A DNA stretch of 64,000 nucleotides, from the NCBI GenBank assembly GCA_016707205.1, contig JADJHZ010000007.1, positions 1-64,000 of the forward strand, written 5' to 3'. Position 1 is the stretch's first letter. The number at the start of each line of letters is the position of its first letter. Below, in pieces: positions 17,878 through 27,027 of the stretch. Both the position numbers and the translations under genes were made by a program. The notes beneath the pieces were generated by a model. That model was not told where the DNA came from, did not search any database, and worked only from the letters and a program-made list of their open reading frames with translations. Source of the stretch: Haliscomenobacter sp. (GTDB taxonomy: Bacteria; Bacteroidota; Bacteroidia; Chitinophagales; Saprospiraceae).

Positions 17878-18006
17878 ATGAAAATCGCCAATCCCCTTTA
17901 CGACCATGCCTTTAAGTACCTGATGTCGAACGACCGGCTGGCGCGGAAGGTAATATCGGTCATTTTGGACAAGGAGGAGATCAAACATGTTGGAGATACG
18001 GACTGA
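17878..18006 (+). pseudogene. Truncated Rpn/PD-(D/E)XK nuclease-transposase family N terminus
   Basis: A 42-codon frame starting MKIANPLYDHAFKYLMSND, which resembles the N terminus of the Rpn-like PD-(D/E)XK nuclease family proteins common in Bacteroidota (normally about 250-300 residues). Resemblance stops after ..SVILDKEEI and the frame ends at once; the nuclease core is missing. A short possible tail fragment (reading LEIRTDEK) lies in another frame at the end. Most likely the ends of a gene with an internal deletion. Confidence 0.5.
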
Positions 18007-18037
18007 CGAAAAATAACCCATCACCCATTTCAAACCT

Positions 18038-18493
18038 ATGAAATACCAGGCGACTTCTCCTGAAGACTATATCGAACAGCTTCCCGGCGACCGGAAGTTG
18101 CCCGTTGCCCGTTTGAGGGAAACGGTTCGCCAACACCTTCCGCCGGGGTTTGAAGAAACGATCAATTACGATATGATCGGCTACGTCGTTCCCCATGCGG
18201 CTTACCCGGCGGGGTATCATTGCGATCCCAAACAGCCCTTGCCTTTTATCAACATTGCTTCCCAGAAAAACTACGTGGCCCTCTATCACATGGGGATTTA
18301 CGTCAACGAAGCGCTTCTGGACTGGTTTGCCGGCGAGTACCCCAAGTATTGCAAATCCAAACTGGATATGGGAAAGAGCTGTATCCGGTTCAAAAAAATG
18401 GACGACATCCCCTACCCGCTCATCGCCGAATTGGTTCAAAAAATGAGCATGGAGGATTGGATTCAAGCGTATGAGGGCCTGTTAAAAAAGTAA
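18038..18493 (+). CDS. DUF1801 family protein (YdhG-like)
   Basis: A 151-residue protein with the DUF1801 pattern: TSPEDYIEQLPGDRKLPVARLRE at the N terminus, GFEETINYDMIGYVVP in the centre and SCIRFKKMDDIPYPLIAELV near the end. The fold is small alpha/beta; biochemical role is not established. It is followed after 26 bases by a VOC-family gene on the same strand, possibly co-transcribed. Confidence 0.85.
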   Translation: MKYQATSPEDYIEQLPGDRKLPVARLRETVRQHLPPGFEETINYDMIGYVVPHAAYPAGYHCDPKQPLPFINIASQKNYVALYHMGIYVNEALLDWFAGEYPKYCKSKLDMGKSCIRFKKMDDIPYPLIAELVQKMSMEDWIQAYEGLLKK

Positions 18494-18519
18494 CGGATTC
18501 TTTTCCGGAAAAATAAAAA

Positions 18520-18879
18520 ATGCTTACCGAGATCCACCCAAAACTCCCCATGCGCAATAAAGCCTTAACGAGGGATTTTTATCTGAACCAATTAGGTTTT
18601 CAGGAATTTGGGAATGCTGGTTTTGAGGATTACCTCATGGTGCAAAAAGACCGCATCCAAATCCATTTTTTCCTATTTGAAGCGCTTGATCCAAAAGATA
18701 ACTACGGGCAGGTATACGTCCGAACCGATGATATCGATGGGTTTTATCATTGGTTGATTGAAAACCGGACGCCCATTCATCCGAATGCGCCGCTACAAGT
18801 CAAACCCTGGGGGCAAAAGGAATTCTCCATTCTCGATCCGGACAATAACTTGCTAACCTTTGGACAAAGCGCAGGCTGA
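18520..18879 (+). CDS. VOC family (glyoxalase/bleomycin-resistance-like) protein
   Basis: A 119-residue single-unit VOC protein: LPMRNKALTRDFYLNQLGF at the start and EFSILDPDNNLLTFGQ at the end, as in bleomycin-resistance-type binding proteins. The C-terminal acidic metal ligand position of glyoxalases (usually Glu) is replaced, as in binding rather than catalytic members, so ligand sequestration is more likely than catalysis. Substrate unknown. Confidence 0.8.
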   Translation: MLTEIHPKLPMRNKALTRDFYLNQLGFQEFGNAGFEDYLMVQKDRIQIHFFLFEALDPKDNYGQVYVRTDDIDGFYHWLIENRTPIHPNAPLQVKPWGQKEFSILDPDNNLLTFGQSAG

Positions 18880-18921
18880 TTCCTGGATCAGGGCCGGCGG
18901 AACGATTTTTCCTCGTCCGGG

Positions 18922-19935
18922 TCAACTCCTTCCCTTTTTCCGAAGCACAGGAACAAACCGCCCTACCCGCTGCTGATATGCCGCATAAGCCGGGTATTTG
19001 CCAGCAGAGATCTTTTCCGAAAAATCGCTGCTTCCTACAAACAACAGGCAAAGCAGGATTGCGCCCGCAATCGACCAATTGAACCACCTGCCCGTCGCCG
19101 CCACACTAAATAGGTAGAACGACAACCAAATCGCCTGTTCGGAGGCATAGTTGGGATGCCGGACCCAGGCCCAAAGACCGCTGTCGCAAAAGCCTTTGTC
19201 GTAAGGGGGAGTGAGCGGCTCGCCGGCGTTTCGGCGGCGGTGTTTTTCGGTTTGGAAGTTCCACTGCTGCTGGTCGGCAATGGTTTCCAGAGCCAGGAAG
19301 AGGAGCATAAGCCCGGCGGCAGCGTAGTCTATCCCATTGAGTGGAGTACTTGCTCCTTGCCAGGCAACGATACTGGGCAGTGTGAAGAGCAAAATAAGCG
19401 CGTTCTGGTAGCCGCTAATGAAAAAGAAATGGAACAGGGTCCACCGCACGCCCCCCTGCAGGTTGGGGTCGCGGCGCAGGATGCTCCACCGGTAGTCCTC
19501 TTCCCCCATCCAGGGAATCCAATGGTATCCGCCCCGGCGCCAGAAGTTGAACGTCAGTCGGGCAGCCCAAGCGAACACCAGCGCGAACATCAGCGTCAGG
19601 CGGGGATTCCACCCGCTGCTCAGGGCAACATACCCAACGTAAAAGGCAGGCAGAATGCTCCATAATTTGTCTACCTGGCTATTATTCCGGGTCAATTCGC
19701 CTGTAAGGAAACAGGTCAGGGCTACCGCGCCGGTCGCTAGGGCCAGCGAATGGAGCGCATACCATTGCTCCGGCCCCAGGGGGCGGTCGTAATAAATAGC
19801 AACAAATGGGATAGCCAGCAGGGTTATTACCAGAAAAAGGATCGTGCGAACCATGGCGCCAAGTTTAGGGTGTTTTCGTTCTAAGGCGGCAAGATAAACG
19901 AATTCCTTTTTTTGTAGAAGCCCTGTGAAGTGCAT
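18922..19935 (-). CDS. DUF1295 membrane protein (steroid 5-alpha-reductase-like)
   Basis: A 337-residue multi-helix membrane protein of the DUF1295 / isoprenylcysteine methyltransferase-like group. The C-terminal signature GLWAWVRHPNYASEQAIWLSFY resembles the cofactor-binding segment of this superfamily, and NFWRRGGYHWIPWMGEEDYRW is typical of DUF1295. An internal Met at about 19854 could also start the gene; the 27 residues before it are hydrophilic. The physiological substrate is not known. Confidence 0.82.
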   Translation of the reverse strand: MHFTGLLQKKEFVYLAALERKHPKLGAMVRTILFLVITLLAIPFVAIYYDRPLGPEQWYALHSLALATGAVALTCFLTGELTRNNSQVDKLWSILPAFYVGYVALSSGWNPRLTLMFALVFAWAARLTFNFWRRGGYHWIPWMGEEDYRWSILRRDPNLQGGVRWTLFHFFFISGYQNALILLFTLPSIVAWQGASTPLNGIDYAAAGLMLLFLALETIADQQQWNFQTEKHRRRNAGEPLTPPYDKGFCDSGLWAWVRHPNYASEQAIWLSFYLFSVAATGRWFNWSIAGAILLCLLFVGSSDFSEKISAGKYPAYAAYQQRVGRFVPVLRKKGRS

Positions 19936-20145
19936 TCATTGACGAAAATCACCAAAATTCCAGTTGCGCTGCGTCGTTTTGGCTTTTACCTTATTGGCTT
20001 GGCGCCCAAATGGGCGGTAGGCAGTATTGCCTGGGGCGTTGCAGGAAATCTATCTGCTGGAAACGATGCCCCGTTTGCGTCTTGAAAAATTTGATAGCCT
20101 GGATAAATCAACCCGATGATCTTTCATTCTCTAAATCGTTCTGAT

Positions 20146-20901
20146 ATGGGATCCCGACTTTTCTTTTTCCTGCTCCTCTTCGGTTTCGCGAATTCCCTGG
20201 GGGCTCAGGCCGCGTTAACCGCGAAGGAAATCATCCAGAAAGCCGACGAAAAAATGCGCGGAAAGACGAGTTCCGGCGAAATGAAAATGACCATCGTCCG
20301 TCCAACCTGGTCCCGGGAGGTGACCATGAAAAGCTGGAGCAAAGGCGAGGAACTCGCCCTCATCCTCATCACCGCTCCTGCCCGCGACAAAGGCGCCGCT
20401 TTTTTGAAACGCCAACTGGAGATCTGGAACTGGCAGCCTTCCATCGACCGGGCGATCAAGCTCCCGCCGTCCATGATGATGCAATCCTGGATGGGGTCGG
20501 ATTTTACCAACGACGATCTCGTCAAGGAATCTTCCGTGATCAACGATTATGTCCATAAGCTTATCGGTAGTGAGAAAATCGGCGACCGCGACTGCTACAA
20601 GATTGAGCTTAAACCCAAAGAAGACGCCGCCGTCGTTTGGGGTAAAGTCCTTTCCTGGATCGACAAAAAGGACTTTCTCCAGATGAAGGTGGAGTTCTTC
20701 GACGAGGATGGCTACCTCGTCAACACGATGTACGGCAAACAGATCAAAATGCTGGGCGGGAAGCTGCTGACCTCCGTCCTGGAGGTCGTTCCCGCCGACG
20801 AGCCCGGCAACAAAACCGTTGTGGAATACCTGCGCCTGGAGTTTGACAAACCCATCGACGATGCGTTTTTCTCCCTCCAGAACATGAAGCGGGTTAAATA
20901 A
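20146..20901 (+). CDS. LolA-like outer membrane lipoprotein-sorting protein
   Basis: About 251 residues with a cleaved signal (hydrophobic FFFLLLFGFANSLGAQ). The mature part is the LolA/LppX-type half-barrel pattern of COG2834: KEIIQKADEKMRGKTSSGEMKM at the start, the TAPARDKGAAFLK segment and the DRDCYKIELKPK strand. Such proteins carry lipids or lipoproteins across the periplasm. It heads a five-gene run, all on the plus strand, with two FtsX permeases, a LolD-like ATPase and an outer-membrane barrel. An upstream in-frame ATG at 20116 is less likely. Confidence 0.82.
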   Translation: MGSRLFFFLLLFGFANSLGAQAALTAKEIIQKADEKMRGKTSSGEMKMTIVRPTWSREVTMKSWSKGEELALILITAPARDKGAAFLKRQLEIWNWQPSIDRAIKLPPSMMMQSWMGSDFTNDDLVKESSVINDYVHKLIGSEKIGDRDCYKIELKPKEDAAVVWGKVLSWIDKKDFLQMKVEFFDEDGYLVNTMYGKQIKMLGGKLLTSVLEVVPADEPGNKTVVEYLRLEFDKPIDDAFFSLQNMKRVK

Positions 20902-20929
20902 TTTGATTAAACCCTTTTAATCCAAGTCT

Positions 20930-22144
20930 ATGCTCTTCCGACTAGCCTGGAGAAATATCTGGCGCAACAAGCGAAGGACCTTCATCACCCTGGCGTCCAT
21001 TTTGTTTGCCGTCCTTTTCGCCTCCCTGATGGAGTCGCTCCAAAAGGGCGCCTGGAACAACATGATCAACAACATCGTCACTTTCCACATGGGCTATATC
21101 CAGGTCCACCAGAAAGGATACTGGGACGAACAAACGCTGGATTATGCCTACCCGCTGGAGCCGGCTATTACCAAAACCCTGGGACTGAAAGGCGTGGAAG
21201 ACGCCCTGCCCCGCCTGGAGTCCTTTGCCCTGGCATCAACCGGTTCGAACACGATGGGGGTCATGGTGACCGGGATCGAACCGGAGGGGGAGAATGCCAT
21301 GACCCGCATCAAATCGCGGCTTACCGCAGGCAAATTCCTGCAGGAGAATAGCAAAGGCGCGCTGATTGCCGCCGGCATTGCGGAGAACCTCAAACTTGGC
21401 ATAGGCGATACCCTGCTGCTCATCGGCCAGGGTTACCACGGCGTCAATGCCGCCGGTAAATATCCGGTTGAAGGCATCGTCAAATACCCTTCGCCCGACC
21501 TGAACCGGCTGCTGGTCTTTCTCCCTCTCAAAGAAGCGCAGTGGTTCTATGGCGCCGAGGGAATGATCACCTCGCTCGTCATCCGGCCTACTTCTCCCAA
21601 AGCGATCGTCAAAGCGCAGAACAGCCTGAAATCGGTCTTCCCATCGGATGCCTACGAAGTGATGGACTGGAAGGCCCTGTTGCCGGACTTGCTGGAAGCC
21701 AAGAAGTTTGACAGCGCAGGCAATGTTATCGTGTATTTCATCCTGTATACGATCATCGCTTTTGGGCTGTTTGGCACGATCCTGATGATGCTTCGGGAGC
21801 GGCAATACGAATTTGGCCTGCTGGTGGCCATCGGCATGAAGCGGCGGCGGCTGGGCGCCGTCGTCTTCCTGGAAGTGGTCCTTTTAGGTCTGGTCGGCGC
21901 CCTGGCCGGGATTGTCGCGAGCATGCCTTTGGTTGGGTATTTCAAGGTCAACCCCATTCAGTTCTCCGGAGGGTATTCTGAAATGATGGAGAAATTTGGT
22001 TTTGAACCCATTTTTCCTGCGGAGTTCTCTTTCCGGATCTTTTTCATGCAAGCGGTAATCATCTTCGTACTGACCGCCTTGCTGGCCTTATTCCCTTTTC
22101 GGCGGATCCGCCGTCTGAAGGTGGTCGAAGCTATGCGCAGCTGA
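20930..22144 (+). CDS. ABC transporter permease, FtsX/LolE type (first of two)
   Basis: A 404-residue MacB/LolCE-type permease: an N-terminal helix after MLFRLAWRNIWRNKRRT, a large periplasmic domain (~residues 45-270) and three C-terminal helices including the GMKRRRLGAVVFLEVVLLGL coupling segment. It starts 28 bases after the LolA-like gene. With the second permease it would form a heterodimer energised by the ATPase encoded downstream, drawing substrate from the outer leaflet of the inner membrane rather than pumping from the cytoplasm. Confidence 0.87.
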   Translation: MLFRLAWRNIWRNKRRTFITLASILFAVLFASLMESLQKGAWNNMINNIVTFHMGYIQVHQKGYWDEQTLDYAYPLEPAITKTLGLKGVEDALPRLESFALASTGSNTMGVMVTGIEPEGENAMTRIKSRLTAGKFLQENSKGALIAAGIAENLKLGIGDTLLLIGQGYHGVNAAGKYPVEGIVKYPSPDLNRLLVFLPLKEAQWFYGAEGMITSLVIRPTSPKAIVKAQNSLKSVFPSDAYEVMDWKALLPDLLEAKKFDSAGNVIVYFILYTIIAFGLFGTILMMLRERQYEFGLLVAIGMKRRRLGAVVFLEVVLLGLVGALAGIVASMPLVGYFKVNPIQFSGGYSEMMEKFGFEPIFPAEFSFRIFFMQAVIIFVLTALLALFPFRRIRRLKVVEAMRS

Positions 22145-22208
22145 AGGTTAATGCTGGTCCGGAAAGGACCTCTTAATGGACCGATTATTCGCGAAAAAAA
22201 CAAAAAAC

Positions 22209-23441
22209 ATGCTTCCAATTCTTGCCTGGCGGAATATCTGGCGAAATCCCACCCGGAGCCTGGTGGTGATCCTGGCGATCTCCATGGGGATATGGGCGGC
22301 CTTGTTCATGTCGGGCTTTGCTACGGGAATGATCCGGGATTATATCGACAGCAATATCTCGAATGTCGTGGGGCATATTCAGATCCACCATCCTGATTAT
22401 GCGCGGGAAAAGGACGTCCGGCTTCAGGTTGACCCGCTTCCCGGGTTGGAGGCGTTTCTCGCTTCTCAAGCTCCGGTGCGCGCCTATAGCGCCCGTACCC
22501 TGGCCACCGGCATGGTGAGCACGGCGAATGGGTCCAGGGGGATTCTCATCCAGGGGGTCCGACCGGATCAGGAAGCCGTTGTCAGCAACCTCCGGCAAAA
22601 TATCAGGGAAGGAACCTACTTTGAAGAAGGGCGCAAAAACCAGATCCTCCTGGGGCAGCCCCTGGCCGAAAAACTGCACGTCAAGCTCCGCTCCAAGGTG
22701 GTACTCACGTTTCAAGATCTGGAAGGCAACATCACCAATGGTGCATTTCGAATCGTGGGCTTGTTTAACTCCGGGAACACCCCGTTTGACGAGTCCCGCG
22801 TTCTGGTGCAGGCCAGCGACCTGGGCGGCTTGCTGCATCCTGCAGACCAGACCGGTACGCCCGATCCGGTACACGAAATCGTCCTGCTTTGCCGGGACCC
22901 CGACTCGCTGGTAGCCGTCCAGAAGTCGCTTCAAACCGCCTTTCCTCGTCTGCTGATTGAAAATTACCGGGAGCTTGCCCCGGAACTGGAATTATACGAG
23001 TCTCAAATGAAGTCGGTGTCGCTGATCTACCTCACGATCATCATGCTGGCGCTGATCTTTGGCATCATCAACACGATGATGATGGCGGTGCTGGAGCGGT
23101 TTCGGGAACTGGGCATGCTGATGGCCATCGGGATGAACAAAGGGCGGATCTTTTCCATGATCGTCATGGAAACGGTTTTACTCAGCTTGGCCGGCGCGCC
23201 CCTGGGCTTGCTCCTGGGCGGGTTGACGATTCACTACTTCAACGTCAATGGGCTGGATCTTTCCGCTTTTGCCAAAAGCTTGAACCAATATGGCATGGGG
23301 ACGGACATCCGGTTCGATGCCGACCCTGGCGTGTATTGGCAAACCGCCATGATGCTGGTGGTCACCGCTTTTCTGGCTTCGCTGTATCCGGCCTGGAAAG
23401 CGATCCGCCTGAAACCGGTAGAGGCGATCCGGAAACTATGA
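22209..23441 (+). CDS. ABC transporter permease, FtsX/LolC type (second of two)
   Basis: About 410 residues with the same four-helix FtsX layout as its neighbour; its start MLPILAWRNIWRNPTRS mirrors the start of the first permease, which is why 22209 is preferred to the ATG at 22176. The C-terminal region contains GMLMAIGMNKGRIFSMIVMETVLLSL. The two permeases are recognisably related and probably arose by duplication, as LolC and LolE did. Confidence 0.87.
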   Translation: MLPILAWRNIWRNPTRSLVVILAISMGIWAALFMSGFATGMIRDYIDSNISNVVGHIQIHHPDYAREKDVRLQVDPLPGLEAFLASQAPVRAYSARTLATGMVSTANGSRGILIQGVRPDQEAVVSNLRQNIREGTYFEEGRKNQILLGQPLAEKLHVKLRSKVVLTFQDLEGNITNGAFRIVGLFNSGNTPFDESRVLVQASDLGGLLHPADQTGTPDPVHEIVLLCRDPDSLVAVQKSLQTAFPRLLIENYRELAPELELYESQMKSVSLIYLTIIMLALIFGIINTMMMAVLERFRELGMLMAIGMNKGRIFSMIVMETVLLSLAGAPLGLLLGGLTIHYFNVNGLDLSAFAKSLNQYGMGTDIRFDADPGVYWQTAMMLVVTAFLASLYPAWKAIRLKPVEAIRKL

Positions 23442-23530
23442 CCTATGCCCCATTTAAGGACTGGGAAAACGATGGGAGAAAAGGGGCGCCCAGAGGAGGA
23501 CTAACTTCTAATCTAAAAAATCAAATCATC

Positions 23531-24229
23531 ATGGCAGTAATCAAACTGGATAAAGTGTCTAAAATATACGATGCGGGAAAAATCCCGGTCCAGGCCCTGG
23601 ATCAAGTTAATCTCGAGATTGAAAGGGGCGAGTTCACGGCTATTGTCGGGCCTTCCGGTTCCGGGAAAACTACCCTGCTCAACATAATTGGCGGGTTGGA
23701 CCGGCCTTCCAGCGGAGATATCGAGGTGGGTGGGGTCGACGTGGACCAGCTTAGCGACAATAAGCTGATCGATTTCCGCAAAGACCACATTGGCTTTGTA
23801 TTTCAATCCTACAACCTCATTCCGGTGCTCACGGCTCTGGAAAACGTCGAATTTGTGATGTTGCTCCAGAAACGTTCCCGGAAAGAGCGCCTCGAAAGGG
23901 CGAGAGAACTGCTCCAGGCGGTCGGGCTGGAAGATAAAATGGACAAACGGCCCTCCGAGCTTTCCGGCGGGCAGCAGCAGCGCGTGGCGGTAGCCCGTGC
24001 CCTGGCGCCCAAACCGTCCTTCATCCTGGCCGACGAACCCACCGCCAACCTCGACTCAACTTCGGCAGGCAATCTCCTGGACATCATGGCCAAACTCAAC
24101 GCCCAGGAAGGGATCACCTTTGTTTTTTCCACCCACGACCCCCGGGTGATCGAACGGGCGCGCCGGGTAGTCACCCTGGTCGACGGAGCCATCGCCTCCG
24201 ACGTCCGCAAATCTGAACCAGTCCAATGA
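23531..24229 (+). CDS. ABC transporter ATP-binding protein, LolD/MacB type
   Basis: A 232-residue nucleotide-binding subunit: Walker A GPSGSGKTT, Q-loop FVFQSYNLIP, signature LSGGQQQRVAVARAL, Walker B FILADEPTANLD and the switch His in FSTHDP. It is the LolD-like class that pairs with FtsX-type permeases. Its stop overlaps the ATG of the barrel gene (ATGA), indicating translational coupling with an outer-membrane component. Confidence 0.93.
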   Translation: MAVIKLDKVSKIYDAGKIPVQALDQVNLEIERGEFTAIVGPSGSGKTTLLNIIGGLDRPSSGDIEVGGVDVDQLSDNKLIDFRKDHIGFVFQSYNLIPVLTALENVEFVMLLQKRSRKERLERARELLQAVGLEDKMDKRPSELSGGQQQRVAVARALAPKPSFILADEPTANLDSTSAGNLLDIMAKLNAQEGITFVFSTHDPRVIERARRVVTLVDGAIASDVRKSEPVQ

Positions 24230-25431
24230 AACGGTTTTTGACCGGGTGTTTCTTTGTGTTCCTACTTGGTGCCGTCAATACCTGGGGGCAAACCGACTCT
24301 CTCCAGGCAGTCGATGTGCCTGAACCGGAGGAACCATCCAAATCCTGGGAACTTCGAGGATACGTCAAAAACATGCAAACCTGGCTGTTCCTCGACGATC
24401 CAGCCAGCGGAAATTTTCTCCAGGACAACCTGATCCACCAGCGAACCAACTTCCGTTGGTTTGTTTCCGACCGGATCCGGTTTACAGCAGAACTCCGTAC
24501 CCGTGCTTTCTTCGGCGACCTGGTGCGCGGCACGGAAGACTATGCTGGTCTGGTAGACAACGCCAACAACGACTACGCCGACCTTTCGGTCATCCTGCTC
24601 GACAAGCCGGCCTGGGTAGTCCAGAGCATGCTCGACCGCCTTTACCTGGAATACGCCACCGAAAAATGGGAAGTCCGGCTTGGCCGGCAGCGCATCAACT
24701 GGGGCATCAGCACGGTGTGGAACCCCAATGACCTGTTTAACGCGTTTTCCTTCACCGATTTTGACTACGAAGAGCGGCCGGGAAGCGACGCCCTGAGGGT
24801 ACGCTACTTCACCGGGTTTGCGGGTAGCGTCGAACTTGCGGTGAAAGCCTTTGACCGTTGGGAAGACGCGGTGATCGCCGGGTTGTGGAAGTTCAACGCG
24901 TTTCAGTTCGACGGGCAGCTTTTGGCGGGCTACGCACGGGAAGATGCCGTTCTGGGAGCCGGCTGGGCAGGCAACTTGGGGAATGCCGGGTTTAAAGGAG
25001 AAGCCACCTACTTTTTGCCGCTGAACGATTCCGGTGAGGAGGCCTTTGCGCTAACCCTGGCATTCGATTATTCGTTTTCCAACAACCTATATGCCCATGC
25101 CGGTTACCTGTACAACAGCCTGGGGGCAATGGATGGCGATATCAGCGGCTTGTTTGGCTTCCAGCTTTCCGCCAAAAACCTGTATCCGTTTCGGCATGCG
25201 TTATTCCTTCAGGCGGGCTATCCGTTTACCCCCCTCCTCAACGGAGGCGTTGCCGTAATCTACAGCCCCGTAGAATCCAGAGCACTGTTCCTGAACCCGT
25301 CGCTGACCTTGTCCATGGCGTCAAACTGGGATCTCGATCTGGTTGGTCAGGTAGTTGCCAGTAAAGAAAGGAATGCTGCTTACGCCAGCCCGCTTCAGGC
25401 CGTTTTTTTGCGCACCCGGTTTAGTTTCTAA
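24226..25431 (+). CDS. Outer-membrane beta-barrel protein coupled to the ABC transporter
   Basis: A 401-residue protein with a signal peptide (ending ..VNTWGQ) and alternating strands rich in aromatic residues, ending in FLRTRFSF, the C-terminal aromatic signature of barrel proteins. The segment GRQRINWGISTVWNPNDLF resembles large-barrel families of the DUF1302/porin type. Its ATG overlaps the ATPase stop, so it is made with the transporter; it could be the outer-membrane exit or acceptor for cargo carried by the LolA-like protein (inference). Confidence 0.72.
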   Translation: MKRFLTGCFFVFLLGAVNTWGQTDSLQAVDVPEPEEPSKSWELRGYVKNMQTWLFLDDPASGNFLQDNLIHQRTNFRWFVSDRIRFTAELRTRAFFGDLVRGTEDYAGLVDNANNDYADLSVILLDKPAWVVQSMLDRLYLEYATEKWEVRLGRQRINWGISTVWNPNDLFNAFSFTDFDYEERPGSDALRVRYFTGFAGSVELAVKAFDRWEDAVIAGLWKFNAFQFDGQLLAGYAREDAVLGAGWAGNLGNAGFKGEATYFLPLNDSGEEAFALTLAFDYSFSNNLYAHAGYLYNSLGAMDGDISGLFGFQLSAKNLYPFRHALFLQAGYPFTPLLNGGVAVIYSPVESRALFLNPSLTLSMASNWDLDLVGQVVASKERNAAYASPLQAVFLRTRFSF

Positions 25432-25499
25432 CCCCATCCAATGACCAAACTCATTGCAGGAACGAGAAAAAAGTGGTAACTGCTTTCAGACTGGAGAGG

Positions 25500-25580
25500 C
25501 ATGATACGGCAGTGGTGGTAAAAATGGCCACTCCACCGAAGGCTTTTGAGGGGATAGCCAACTGACCGAAAAAACTATAG
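25500..25580. repeat. Copy A of a dispersed GAAGGCTTTTGAGGG element
   Basis: The interval between two barrel genes contains GTGGTGGTAAAA, CGAAGGCTTTTGAGGG and CCGAAAAAA in the same order and similar spacing as at 50165-50250. No reading frame runs through it. It is probably a dispersed non-coding repeat of this genome. Confidence 0.5.
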
Positions 25581-25589
25581 GGAAGGTCA

Positions 25590-26250
25590 TTGAAACCAAG
25601 ATTATCCAGAGTTGGTCTTTTTTCTGATGGCAGGCGCCGGGTTTGCGTTATCCGGACAGGCTACGGAAAAAGGCAACTTCCTTGTCGGAAGTCAGATCGG
25701 GCTTTCTGCGGCCCAATCCAACGTGAAGAACTCCGCGCAGACCGGAGAGGCAACAGAAGAAAGCCCCCGATCCGTCCTGATCAGTTTCTCCCCTGCGGTG
25801 GGCTATTTTTTAATTAATGATCTAACCCTTGGAATCCGGATGGATTATACGATCAACCAGGTGAAAGAGCCGGAACGGAACCGGATAGAAGACAGCGATC
25901 TACTCTTCGGTCCTTTTGGCCGGTATTATTACCCGGTGTTCAAGGACATGTCCCTGCTCTTTGAGTTAGGATTTGGGTTTGGTAATTCCAGCGACATTCA
26001 GGATGTCAACGGGCAGCAGCAACGCATTAAAACCAATATTTTCGCTGCGGGTTTTGGGCCGGGAATTACCGTTTTTTCAGAGAAAGCCATCGGGATTGAG
26101 GCCATGTTGAAATACAAATACGCCCGGAGCAACTTCAATACCCGCATCGGCGGGGTGGAGCAGGACGTCCTCACCCGAACCAACCAAATCGATCTGTTTG
26201 TGGGAGTCCAGTTCTATTTTGGCGGAGTAAAGAAAATCCAGATGTATTGA
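25590..26250 (+). CDS. Small outer-membrane beta-barrel protein, frameshifted in signal peptide
   Basis: The mature part (from ATEKGNFLVGSQIG to the end) is an ~200-residue porin-like barrel with Gly/aromatic-rich strands. The signal peptide is split: a frame starting with TTG at 25590 reads MKPRLSRVGLF and then leaves frame at a run of six T (25618-25623), while the frame that encodes the barrel has its own starts only at TTG 25612 or ATG 25627. With five T the two join as ..VGLFLMAGAGFALSGQ, a convincing signal peptide in a 219-residue protein. Indel error or phase variation are both possible. Confidence 0.65.
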
Positions 26251-26264
26251 GCAGATCCGGCGGC

Positions 26265-26966
26265 TCAGTTGCCGAGTTTTTCCGCTAAAATCAGGTATTG
26301 AAAATCCAGGGCGGTGTCGTTGCTCTCCACGATGCGGAATCCCGCTTGTTCCAGCTCGTCTTCCGCCTGGAACTGAGGAATGCGGATATCTTTCGGAGGA
26401 CCGAGCGAAGTTCGTTTTTTCTTGAAATCCACGATCAGCACTTTTCCCAGGGGACCAAGCCCTTTTTTCAGGTTTTTAAGGTACTGCACCCGGTCGGCGA
26501 TATACATGTAGGTATTGACGATCAGGATGACGTCGGCTTCTCCGGGTTTGAGACGGGCGTCTTCGGGCAGGGCGAGACGAGTTTCGAGGCGGTTGGAGTA
26601 AAGCGGAGGAAGTTCGGTTTTTCGGATACTATCGAGGTAGGAAACGAATTTGGGTTCAATATCGATAGCGATGACTTTTTTGGCCAGAGGCGTAAGCCGG
26701 AGCGCGAAGAATCCGGTGCCTGCGCCGATATCAGCAACAGTCTTTTCGCTCAGGTCGCCGAGGAGATCGATTACCACTTCCGGTTTTTGCCAAACCACGC
26801 GGTCGGTATTGGTATAGTCATCCCGGATACCTTTATCATCCGATACGCCAGAAGTATCGGCTTGCCCGGAGGCAGCAGGCTTTTGGGGAGGCTGAGCCGG
26901 GTGTTTACACCCTTCCAGGCCCAGGATCAGCGCCAGAACAAACAAAATACGGAGTACAGGTTTCAT
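26265..26966 (-). CDS. SAM-dependent methyltransferase with lipoprotein signal
   Basis: A 233-residue class I methyltransferase: the SAM-binding motif DIGAGTGFFALRL followed by VIAIDIEPKFV and, later, DVILIVNTYMYI. Unusually for a methyltransferase it starts with a lipoprotein-type signal (LILGLEGC lipobox near residue 20) and a Pro/Ala/Gln-rich linker, so it is predicted to be anchored outside the cytoplasm, where SAM is not expected. Similar lipidated methyltransferase-like proteins occur in Bacteroidota; activity there is unproven. Converges with the preceding barrel gene. Confidence 0.82.
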   Translation of the reverse strand: MKPVLRILFVLALILGLEGCKHPAQPPQKPAASGQADTSGVSDDKGIRDDYTNTDRVVWQKPEVVIDLLGDLSEKTVADIGAGTGFFALRLTPLAKKVIAIDIEPKFVSYLDSIRKTELPPLYSNRLETRLALPEDARLKPGEADVILIVNTYMYIADRVQYLKNLKKGLGPLGKVLIVDFKKKRTSLGPPKDIRIPQFQAEDELEQAGFRIVESNDTALDFQYLILAEKLGN

Positions 26967-27027
26967 AAGGAATGCCAATTTTATCCAAAAGACCACTTTT
27001 CGCCTTGAGGTGCAGAAACGGGGCAAA

